From Glutinoglossum americanum (taxonomy: Eukaryota; Ascomycota; Geoglossomycetes; Geoglossales; Geoglossaceae), in NCBI GenBank assembly GCA_020080175.1, contig JAGHQL010000042.1:43720-107719 (forward strand): a stretch of 64,000 nucleotides of DNA, in the 5' to 3' direction. Under the pieces are notes generated by a model. The model searched no databases. It was not told where the DNA came from and saw nothing but the letters and a program-made list of their open reading frames with translations. Of the stretch, positions 11,221 to 20,065 are shown one piece after another. Made by a program: the position numbers and the translations under genes. The stretch's first letter is position 1; each line of letters begins with the position of its first letter.

Positions 11221-12246
11221 GCTGATTTGATGGGAGTGTAGGCCTGCCTACCCACGAATGTCTTAAAAGAATGTTACCACTATGATTGCGATGACGGGGG
11301 TGAGGGGAGGGAAACGAAGAGATGGGGGAGAGGAGGAACAGAACCTTCTTGTGGGCTGCGAAAGCTGCACCAGCACACGAAGTTCTATAGCGACTCCTGG
11401 GAAGGATCTCCTAATCGTGGGGGTTTTCCGCCCCTGCTCCTTGGCTTCTAGCTATGAGCCATTCTCTCCATCGGACTTAAGTTGCTATTTCCTCTTCCTG
11501 TTTTTTTACCCAACTTAACTCTTACATGAATAATAAGATAAGATAAGGGTTTGTTCTCAGCCCATAGCGGTGATTTGAAACCGGAAAATCCCCTCCAACG
11601 GAAATATTATAACCATTAGGTCATGAGCTGTGACAACCTATGGGGGATTGGCTATACGAGTCGGTCTGGTGGAACTGGGCATGTCCTTGTCTATCCTTGG
11701 CTTCAGTGCAATCTAACTAATCCGATAGGAGAGCTGCAAGGATGGGTCGTACTTATACGGAGATCCTCTACTCTGACCGGCCACTATTAGCTATTCAGTG
11801 GCACGGGATTGTCTAATGCTGTTCACGGCCGAAGTTATTCTGTCTATGGGCGGTCATTGTGGTGAACCACTTCATGTATCTGTTGAAGGTGTGGTTTGGA
11901 AAACATCAGTTGTTGTTCGTGGGCGTTAAGTGATGCTACATTACCTAATGTACCTGACCCACGTTTTGGTGCGTTACCTACCTTACCTCGACTTTGTGTG
12001 CTACCACTAGGTGTGTTGATCATTCTTTCAACCCCCAAACTTCCTTCGCATCTTCTACAACCTCACCCTCTTGGGCTCTTGTTGCTACAGCTCATTACGT
12101 ACTCCACCTGCGGCTTGCTAAAGTGGCTTTTCAGGGCCAAAACTGTGAGTTTCAAGCTACCACACCCCAGGTCATGGTTAATAACGCAAAGAAACTTCAG
12201 TAGCGGATATTATTATAACCTGAGTGAGATACCCGTATTTCCAGGG
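11221..12246. other. Intergenic or unresolved 5' region
   Basis: No supported gene. From 11,896 an open plus-strand frame leads without a stop into the hypothetical gene at 12,247, but it lacks an ATG and reads as Leu/Pro-rich filler, so it is probably untranslated or intronic sequence. Confidence 0.35.
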
Positions 12247-13038
12247 ATGAAACTCAAACCCGACATAGCACGCGTTTGCGTTGGAAAACTCAGCGCCGCT
12301 GCGTTGACGAACGCGGGGCTTAGGCCGGGCGATCCTGTCTACCTCCGTAGAGAAGCATCGAGATTCTTCGATTATTACCACATGGTGGACGAGAACGGCC
12401 TTCAAGTCGCCCAGGACTTGGTCGATCTGCTCCCTCACATCAACATCAAGGCCGAAATGCAAAGGCTCAGTGATGGGATCACCATGTCTGACGCTGAGGA
12501 GACCGAGGAAATTAGTGGTACTGGAGTAGCTCCTTATAACCGGCGTTATGCAGTTCACAGACGCATCCATGAATTGCAGACTGACACCTTTCCAACCCCT
12601 GACCTGTCTCAGTCGACGGGCAGTCCCAAGCCACGCCAAGCCGCCTCTGAGGCAGAGAGCGGTGACCAACGCGGAGAATCGCCAGCTTCTACTATCCCGA
12701 AACGCCGGAGCAAGCGCCTCTGCACCCGGGAGGAGACACCAGGCCCTTCTTGTACTGGAACTCGAGCAGAAGCCGGAATCAACTCTAGCGGTGAACAAAA
12801 GCGTGCTGTGAACGGAGTTGGGTTCGGTAGGCCTAAGGAATTCTCTTACAACGGTCCAAGCGATCGATATAGAAAGATGCTCGCACAGCGAAAGCTCGCG
12901 GCGCAGTGTGATGAGGGTGTTGGCGAGCCACCCTCTGGACTGACCGGACGTGGAAAGGATATCAAAGCCAAGAAGAGTTCAGATTACGAGAGACAATTTG
13001 AGTTAGGAGATGTGGGTGAGGTTCGTAAGGAGGGTTAG
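12247..13038 (+). CDS. Hypothetical basic, disordered-tail protein
   Basis: Family not recognised. Reading from the ATG at 12,247 gives 263 residues. The first about 75 (MKLKPDIARVCVG to LVDLLPHIN) look folded, with alternating hydrophobic and charged segments. The rest is Ser/Pro/Glu/Lys-rich and probably disordered, including a basic patch KRRSKRL that could be a nuclear import signal. A C-terminal Lys-rich stretch (GRGKDIKAKK) precedes an acidic end. The frame is open upstream to 11,896 without ATG; a CAG just before the start could be a splice acceptor, so an upstream exon is possible. A long single frame with biased composition argues for a real gene, but function and start are unsure. 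Confidence 0.5.
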   Translation: MKLKPDIARVCVGKLSAAALTNAGLRPGDPVYLRREASRFFDYYHMVDENGLQVAQDLVDLLPHINIKAEMQRLSDGITMSDAEETEEISGTGVAPYNRRYAVHRRIHELQTDTFPTPDLSQSTGSPKPRQAASEAESGDQRGESPASTIPKRRSKRLCTREETPGPSCTGTRAEAGINSSGEQKRAVNGVGFGRPKEFSYNGPSDRYRKMLAQRKLAAQCDEGVGEPPSGLTGRGKDIKAKKSSDYERQFELGDVGEVRKEG

Positions 13039-14264
13039 GTCGCTCATGGCTACCTCTTCCCGCAGGAGACGACATGTCTTCTCTACACCTCTCCTTAACA
13101 TGTACACGGGCACCAAGTCATCTCTGTCGCGCGTTTGTCACCACCGTTGGGTGACTCTCTCCTCTCCATCAGTTCACTCACAACAGCGAAGGGTGATAAA
13201 GTCTATTTGTACATGAATGCATACCGCAAACATCTCACCTCCCCCTGTCATTTTCTATGGCTATAATCGCTCAGTGCCCATCTCCTCTCCCGAACGTAAA
13301 AGAAAAAGGCAACCAACGGAGTTTCCTTATTTCATTTTTGTCTAGAATTTCTCCTCTCTCTCCTCTTGCGGATCGGCGGACTACATAAAAATGGATGGCT
13401 AAAGGGAGACAAATAAATTGCTTACCATTGGACAATGGGTGGGTGAATGCTGTCTGATGTTGATTCTACATCTCGTTGGATGTTAGGTCAAGTTCCTTTC
13501 ACACTCGGTCAACCCGTTCCAGAAGCTCTGGCATCCATAAGCGGGGGCAACCGGGTGAACCCCCAAGGTGCGTGTGACTATTATTTACCAGCTGCCAGCA
13601 CCCCGCCGGCGAGACCCCAGCCATCGGGAGGATGCCCCCTTGGGGCGCGCACACCCACATAACCTAGCTCGGTGCCCCTCCTTCCAACCCGGCGGCAGCC
13701 TAGTGCGAGTCGTCCTGACGCAGGAAAACACACAAAGTTGCCCCCGGCGCGTCAAGAGTTCGAATCACGCCGAGATCGTAAAATGATTAGATAGGGATTT
13801 AGGTAGAAATCGTAGAATGAAACGTAGTAAATAAATAAAAGAGATTACGGTAAGGATGTAGGATGAGGAATCCGAACCTTTTTTTTTGGCTCCTGGGGGG
13901 AGGGGGGTATCCTCCAGCCTTTTCTCTTTTTTTTTGGCTGCCATTTAAATTTCTTAGTCTTTTTTTTTCGACTGCTTTTTAGTAAAAGGTGTGGCGCTCT
14001 CGAACCCCTTATATACCCGTTCGATTTGGATATGAAGCATCCGAAAGCCAGTCATAATCTTCACATTGGAACAGCATTGGGGCCAAGGTTTTTCAAAATA
14101 CTGATAAAACCGCCGTTTGTAAGTTGCCTGCCACCCCCTCTCAGATACAATGACGCAGTTAGCGTTGACTGCCGTGCAAGAGAGGAATCAGGAGATTCTA
14201 GTTGCGATCGCCACAAACGGCCGCTACAATAGCCCCCAATCCCCCAATCAGCCATCGACGGCTC
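13039..14264. other. Noncoding, AT-rich with homopolymer tracts and a Pol III-like motif
   Basis: No coding gene supported. At 13,670-13,775 there is a B-box-like GAGTTCGAATCA preceded by GC-rich sequence and followed by an A/T-rich tail, which recalls a tRNA-derived SINE but does not fold as a tRNA. Several T(8-9) tracts lie between 13,870 and 13,970. Confidence 0.35.
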
Positions 14265-14755
14265 TCACACCAACTCCAGATTCAACCCCCCATCCCCCTC
14301 CTCCTTCGCACCAGGAGACCCCGAAGCACAAAGAATATCAAAGGAGTTCGCCGCCGAGCCGTCCGAATACCCAAAGCAGGTCCCGACGGCCAGGTCCAAC
14401 CCGAACTGGATGCACACTCCCGTGTTGAAGGTGGTCCCGGTGCAGAGGATGGCGACGCACGTGTGGTCCGTCTCGAGGACGAGGAAGGACTTGCGCGGGC
14501 CGGGGAACTTGTTGATGTTGCTGCCGGGCTGGGTGATGTGGATGAACTCTTCGAAGCCGTTGCAGCCTGGTGCACGGGTTGGGGTTAGTTGGAGCTCTTG
14601 GGTTGCGGTGATGGGGCTAAGTGGGTGGGGGAGGGGTAGAGGGGGGGGAGGGGCGGCTGACTTGTCTCTCCGAAGGTATCGAAGCCAAATATACTAGCTC
14701 TTACAGCTAGGGGAGCAGCTGCCATGGCGGCGGCGAGGATGGCGGTGGCCTTCAT
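14265..14755 (-). CDS. Small secreted cysteine-rich protein
   Basis: Two exons, 14755-14662 and 14566-14265, with an in-phase 95-nt intron (GTCAGC donor, CCAG acceptor) give a 131-residue protein. Residues 1-20 (MKATAILAAAMAAAPLAVRA) look like a cleavable signal peptide. The mature part has six cysteines (CNGF, TCVA, LCTG, VCIQ, TCFG, LCAS), an even number that suggests three disulfides, and no membrane segment. The third codon position is strongly G/C-biased, typical of a well-expressed fungal secreted protein, and the join would be missed by single-frame reading. Homology is not recognised. Candidates are a small secreted protein of symbiosis or interaction with other organisms, or a wall-associated protein; role unknown. 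Confidence 0.68.
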
Positions 14756-15329
14756 TATTGACGGTTTTGTTCTGGTTTGGAGGCTGGATGAACGCCTTCT
14801 CCGAGAAGATGCTTCGAGAGGTTCTGAATGTCCCTCTTTTCTTTCTGGAGGAATCAGTAGTGTGGAGTCGGGCTTCCCACCGCAAGCAGGTCTACATCCG
14901 GGCTACCCGACGGGTGAACCGCTGGGCTGGGGAGGAATGTCCATTTCGTTTTCGAGACGTTTGATTCGTGTCGCCTCGCTGACTGTGGCGGGCTGACTGG
15001 TGAGATGCGCTGAGCATTGCAGATAGAGGTTGTCGCCCAATGGAACGGAGGGATTTCCTCGTTTTCATTGGTGCTGTCAAGGGGAAGCTGCTTGTGCATG
15101 CTCGATGCGTCGTGATGGCCGATTAAAATATTACCTGCAGCGGTTGGTGCCGTGTGTGCAACAAGCTACCGGAAACCCGTGCAACGGTGCAACGAGGAGC
15201 CACGCTCCCAATTTTCAAAGGCAATTAATTAGTCTCGTATACAAAGTAAATTTGATATTGAGTGTATCCCCTTTTGGGCTTTCTTACTGCTTCCGCCCGT
15301 GCTTCCATCTTCCGTGCTATCGTTGCTCA
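14756..15329. other. Upstream region of the secreted-protein gene
   Basis: About 570 bp with no supported gene. It would hold the promoter of the minus-strand secreted protein. No clear TATA element was seen. Confidence 0.4.
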
Positions 15330-15830
15330 TAGTTGGCGAGGTATATGGGTTGTTCGGCTACTGTTTGGGCAAGGCGGCGCGGATGTTACAGTAACACAAA
15401 AGATATCGGGTACACAATGCCCATCTCGATCATGTCGGAGAAAGGCAATGAGAAAGCGGTGCAGGTTCTGCCTCAGCACGACAGCATCAACCCAAATATG
15501 CCGGATAAAAATAGCTCGACCCCTCTTTCATGAGCTGCGTGGGGCGGCTACTTGTCCGCGGTTAAGATGTTATTGTAGCAAGAGGATGTCGAACCCGACT
15601 CAAAGGATCTTGCATGGTGTCAAGCGCCTCTATCATGCGGTAGAGAAAGGGAACTTGGCGATCATAAGGTCATTGCTTGCCCACCGCGGGGCGGATCTAG
15701 AGCCTACAGATATGCTAGCTAATATTCCGCCGGTATTTGCAACACGAAGACGGAGGGGTGATGTCGTGCGGGCCCTGGAAAGGTATGTGGGGGTGCAGAC
15801 GATTCCGGATGGCACTTGAGCTCTAGGTGC
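15330..15830 (+). pseudogene. Decayed ankyrin-repeat gene fragment
   Basis: Ankyrin-type segments are scattered over several plus-strand frames: LLFGQGGADVT, then EKGNEKAVQVLPQHDSINPNMPDKNSSTPLS followed by a stop where Trp is expected, then AAWGGYLSAVKMLL, another stop, QEDVEPDSKDLA, and after frame changes VEKGNLAIIRSLLAHRGADLEP and ARRRRGDVVRALE. About four repeat units can be traced. In-frame stops and at least two frameshifts make it a pseudogene. It was probably the C-terminal part of a NACHT-ankyrin or kinase-ankyrin type protein; no upstream domain is recognisable. Confidence 0.6.
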
Positions 15831-17662
15831 ATTGATGTAAGTAGCAGCACCTGATGTTAGTCAATTACCTTCGGCTAACTGCCCAGCATCGCACAAGTTG
15901 CCAATCGCTAGACTTTGTGGGCTGGCTTCTTTTAGGCAATACAGAGTGGCGCTTCCAGGAATATCGCTAAAAAAGCTACTAGATCTTAGTTGGGGGTTGT
16001 GCGGGAGGGCCCTGGTTTATTGTCACCTTCACGGAGTGTGGCCGCACCAAAACTGGGGGTGCCGCCGTAACAAAATAGAGTGTGGAAATACCGATGCCCT
16101 TGCCTTTTAATCCCTGGACACAGGCACATCTCTCAAGGCTTGGGGTTAAATCTCTTACGGTTGTGGAACAGAAGCGTATCTCTTCCGGCACCTGAAGGAG
16201 ACTAGGTCACTATCGAAGCCCGAGGCCAACATATCCTTTGGGTACTCTGAGGAAGTCTTTACGCTTGAGCGACTTCGGGTCATCGAGTACTTTGTCGGTG
16301 GGGACGGGAAGCCAAGGAGAGCAAGCAATTTAGATATCATATGGGTCAGCTGAATTAGTTTGGCCTGAGGAAATCAGACTACATCACGGCGATTGAAATC
16401 ATGGTGAAGAATATATAGATTAGGTCCGGGATAGTCTGTACGACTTCTGAGAACCCAGAGACTGCTGGATGTATACGGGAAACGGCTTGCCTCGGGAGAC
16501 ACATTGACAGAGGGCACCCTATGTGGTTGGCCTACCAAGATACCTGATAGTGGGAAGAACGAGAAGGGAGCTCGAGTGGCGGAAGAGACCGATGGACAGC
16601 AGGACGTGAAGAATGAAGGTAGAGTAGTATTGAAAACCAGTTCCTTCTTCCCATTTTTTTTTATTTGTCTTGTTATACGTGAAGGCTCCTAGAACGTACA
16701 CCCCAAAATGACTATTAGTATTCCCACACACCCCGCTTTGGTGCGGCCATGTCTTCAAGCAATATTTTTCGCTGGTTTGGTGCTGCCCCTGCACCATGCG
16801 CACAGTTCTGCCTCTTTATTTTTGCCCTCGAAGGTAGGTGTTGGCGGAGTCTTGCTTACTGGAGGCAATATTTTAGGGGACCGACGCACCTAATTTTTAA
16901 CTGAAGCTAGGCACCTACATCGCCATAGAGGCGTGGGTGTGACAAAAAGGGGTGCGGAAATACCGGTGGCCCCTAGAATGGTTCGGACACCCTGCGAGAA
17001 TGGTATCGACACTTGAAGCTAATTAGAGAATTTAGACGGCAGCCCCAAACTCAATTCAACCTTTCATCCGAAGCCCGGGTTAAATTTGAAAGTCAAGTTA
17101 TTCTTGGTTTTTGCTGCTGGGCATATAATCCCGAATGACCATCCTGCGAGCTAACCTGATATTAATAAGCTAGTAGGAGGAGCAGGCAGTTGAAGTAGTG
17201 GTAAGCATGCCTACGCGCTATTCGTTGCGCAATCGCTAAAGAGCAAATCGCTTCAGCAATACAGAGTAGTTTATCTAGAGATATCTCAAATACTACCTCC
17301 ATCTCGTCAAGTCTATCGCTACTTAAAAAATCCGGACCTATAGAGTTGATAGAACTCACACAGGGGTCTCCTAAGGTTAGATGGCTCGCTGGCCTTGCCA
17401 TGCTGACAGATACTACATGCAATGGACTGGTATTTTCGATGCGCTGGAGAAGCTCTCGAGTGCGGACCCTCTTGAGCGATGTATCCAATTGCAGTGCGCC
17501 ACAACAACAGTCCGGCACATCACTCTCGATCGCGAACAAGAGGCTCCAGGTGTCAGAAACGTGGCGCTAATCGTGATTTCGAGTTACCCTCCTCGCGATC
17601 AAGTTGAATAGAAACTCCTTCCCACCCAGACAGGTTGTCAGGGTAATCATCCTAACCACCTA
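15831..17662. other. Noncoding, scattered repeat-like relics
   Basis: No supported gene. A short motif around 16,079-16,105 (GTGGAAATACCGATG) recurs in diverged form at 16,954-16,975, hinting at an old duplication or a transposon relic. An open minus-strand frame at 17,162-17,539 has no recognisable family. Confidence 0.35.
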
Positions 17663-18265
17663 GTGCCAACCGCCCTTTCCCAGAACCCAACTAGCAAATC
17701 GGCTTATGAGATGTATCCCAACCTGCTTGCTCTTTTCCTCTCCGTTATCGAGTACGGCTCTAGGCTCGCCTGGGCCGACAAGGAAATCGAAACCTACTGC
17801 GGTATCATCGACAGCACCTCCGACCTCCTCTTCCACGTCAATCTGACATTCCAGACGCTCGTGGCTTTCCTAACTGAGGAGCATAAACGGTGGGTCGAGG
17901 GCGAGATGCAACGCTCACAAACTGCGCTAGCGAATGCGACAAATATAATGGAGAGGAAGATGGGCAAGGGTTTAAATGGGCGATGGTTGAGGAGCTGGGG
18001 GTGGGTGCTTAAGGACAGGGAGGCAGCCGAGACGTACAAGAGCGTGGTGCTCCAGTGTCATTCAACGTTATTGGAAATCAACTTGGAGCTGGCGTTGGTG
18101 GAGGGAACGCGGTTAGAGTATTCGCCTCCGAGTTCCGAGGTTGGGCATATCGAGAATACAGTTCAGCAAAAGAGGTTGTGGGACCAATGCGAGCCTTGGT
18201 CAAAAGGTTTAATTTCTCTCGCGCAAGCCAAGCTGTGGCGTATGGCGTTAACTAAGTTGCCTTAA
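17663..18265 (+). CDS. Helical protein resembling fungal STAND N-terminal domains (partial or spliced)
   Basis: About 200 residues of dense amphipathic helix: YPNLLALFLSVIEYGSRLAWADKE, then DLLFHVNLTFQTLVAFLTEEHKRWVEGEM, then RWLRSWGWVLKDREAAETYKSVVLQCHSTLLEINLEL. The pattern of a WVLKD-like stretch followed by QCHSTLL recalls the helical N-terminal domains of fungal STAND/NLR-like proteins; this is a resemblance from memory, not a search. The open frame begins after a CTAG that may be a splice acceptor; the first ATG is at 17,711. The C-terminus is uncertain: a stop follows at 18,265, but a TTTGATAG acceptor at about 18,283 leads into another open stretch ending in LDLGDREREVEIHSWLLKNAMQKAR at 18,500. 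No nucleotide-binding domain follows. Confidence 0.42.
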   Translation: MPTALSQNPTSKSAYEMYPNLLALFLSVIEYGSRLAWADKEIETYCGIIDSTSDLLFHVNLTFQTLVAFLTEEHKRWVEGEMQRSQTALANATNIMERKMGKGLNGRWLRSWGWVLKDREAAETYKSVVLQCHSTLLEINLELALVEGTRLEYSPPSSEVGHIENTVQQKRLWDQCEPWSKGLISLAQAKLWRMALTKLP

Positions 18266-18820
18266 AACTTGTTCTTTGATAGACGACCTCTGCGTCGGAA
18301 CCCCGCATTCATATCGAACGACGCTAGGGCAACAACGACACCTGACGTTTCCGATGATGAGCCCCCGCCACAGGGTTTCCGAAGGCATCCTCCCGGCTTC
18401 GATTACTGGGCTCCCAACGTATCTAGATCTTGGAGACCGAGAGAGGGAAGTCGAGATCCACTCGTGGTTGTTAAAGAATGCTATGCAGAAGGCTCGTTAG
18501 GTAAGGCAGTCGTCATGTCCCCGCTTCATGGCGTCTAGGACCAAAGTCATCACCGTTAGATCTTTGTTACAAACGAGGTCTCTGATTACATATTGTGATT
18601 ACAGATTATAGAATAAGTAGGATAGAATAGTCTCAATGCGTTCAACAAACTGTGCCGACTCCCTGACCAATGGTAATGTTATCTCCGCATTGCTAGAAAA
18701 CTTTTGATCAGAATACCGCCCCAAAAAGCAAAGTCCCTCCCAAGAATATGTGTCATTCGCAAACTTTTTCCATCGTACATGCTCGCGGTAAGGCTAACTA
18801 AACTCAGAAGCTGAATAGGT

Positions 18821-19683
18821 TCACTCATACTCGGCCGGTATCACCTCATACTGATCCTTCAACACGCTCGGGAACTGGACCACAGCACCCTGCAGACTAT
18901 CCCAAGAACCGAAAGTCCAGTCGGAAGGGTGCCTGTCCGTCATCTGTTTTATCCGTGCACCGGTCTCGCATAGCGTTATCAGGTGGTCTTTACGCGACTG
19001 GTTTGTCGGGTCTTTCGCATAGGGTTTTAGACAATCGGACAATTCGTCCGCTATTTCTGTTGCATACGCTTGAGTCGAGGACGGAGGATAGAGGGGAATC
19101 TTGGGGGAGGGACCGTACCATTCATGTTGCGATTGATTACCTTGTCGATGATGGCTCTGCCAATGTGTTGACGGACGAATGTGGGGATGGGGGTGCTGCC
19201 AGCTCCGCTGTGCGGGATATAGTAGTTTTCCGCGTGCTGGTCGATCAGAGCCGAGAGCGTGGTAATCTCATGACGTATGGCACTGTCTTCGGGGGGCTGT
19301 TCCTCCGGGATAGCGTACGGCGCGCGGGGTTGGCGCTTCTCATGATCGCGTCGGTGGCGGGAATCGGGTCGATGGTTTCGAGAGTCGGGTCGATGGTTTC
19401 GAGAATCGGGTCGATGGTTTCGAGAGTCGGGTCGATGGCTTCGAGAACCGGGTCGATGGCTTCGAGAACCGGGTCGGCTGGAAGACTGCTTACTGACAGG
19501 CCTGGGGCCCTCGCGGGATGGAGCCCTCGTGTGTGAGCTTCCCGGACGGCTGTTAGCCGTATGTGGCCGGTTTTGGGAAGGGTTCGTCTGCGGTTGGGTA
19601 TGGGGTGCGGCAGTTTGGCGAGGTTGAGCGGGGGAAGTGCCCAATGGGACATTGCCCGTTTCTTTGGAGACGCAGCACCCCAT
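18821..19683 (-). CDS. Putative lipid-anchored (MGCC) hypothetical protein with Ser/Arg/Pro repeats
   Basis: Two exons, 19683-19119 and 19056-18821, join in phase (GTACGG donor, CAACAG acceptor, 62-nt intron) to 266 residues. The start MGCCVSKE is a classic dual signal: Gly2 for N-myristoylation and Cys3/4 for palmitoylation, so it should sit on the inner face of a membrane. Residues about 20-120 are disordered and Pro/Ser/Arg/His-rich, with a tandem (D/G)SR(N/S)HRP repeat. The folded part has AIRHEITTLSALIDQHAENYY, then VRQHIGRAIIDKVINRNMNEIADELSDCLKPYA and a Trp-containing end. The helical C-terminal half occurs, as I recall, in uncharacterised ascomycete proteins. It diverges from the Hsp70-like gene across about 380 bp. 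Function unknown. Confidence 0.7.
19366..19470. repeat. 21-bp tandem repeat inside the MGCC gene
   Basis: Five uninterrupted copies of a 21-bp unit (plus strand begins GGGTCGATGG) lie within exon 1 of the MGCC gene. They stay in frame and encode a seven-residue unit of the type SRNHRPD. Copies differ by one to three bases. Confidence 0.9.
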
Positions 19684-20065
19684 TGGGGCGCCAGTATGGA
19701 AAGGGAGTTATGGCGAATAGAGATAGGGCATAACCCTTGCTTTTTATTATTTGTATGGTTGAATCCAAAACAAATAGAGCTGATAAATCTATGCATGTTG
19801 AAGGGCCGGTAACCTAGGTGATAGCCGGGAGATCTAGCCCAATTTAACAAAAAGATCTTCTTCCGCGGGTCAAGACGCCGATTGGATTGATAGAGGCGCG
19901 TGAAGTCGCTAGCTACTCTCCATTAAAACGGCGACACATCGGTTATCTCTGTTTTCCTGCAAGCCGCATTGCGCCACGTCGGCCGAGTGCTATTCCATAT
20001 AATTGACTTCCCTTCCCGTGGGTTTCCTCGCTTTGATGTAGATTCGAGACGAGCCAGCAGGTGAG
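19684..20065. promoter_or_regulatory. Divergent intergenic region, MGCC gene and Hsp70-like gene
   Basis: A 382-bp gap between two genes transcribed away from each other, so it must hold both promoters. I looked for heat-shock elements (alternating GAA/TTC triplets) and found none convincing. Confidence 0.45.

Noticed and set aside
11896-12246. N-terminal 117 codons of the hypothetical gene
   Set aside because: The open frame has no ATG and reads as low-information Leu/Pro sequence.
13750-13775. tRNA gene suggested by GTTCGAATC
   Set aside because: The bases around the loop do not form a T-stem and no acceptor or anticodon stem can be drawn.
19684-20065. Heat-shock elements upstream of the Hsp70-like gene
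   Set aside because: No run of alternating GAA/TTC triplets could be found.
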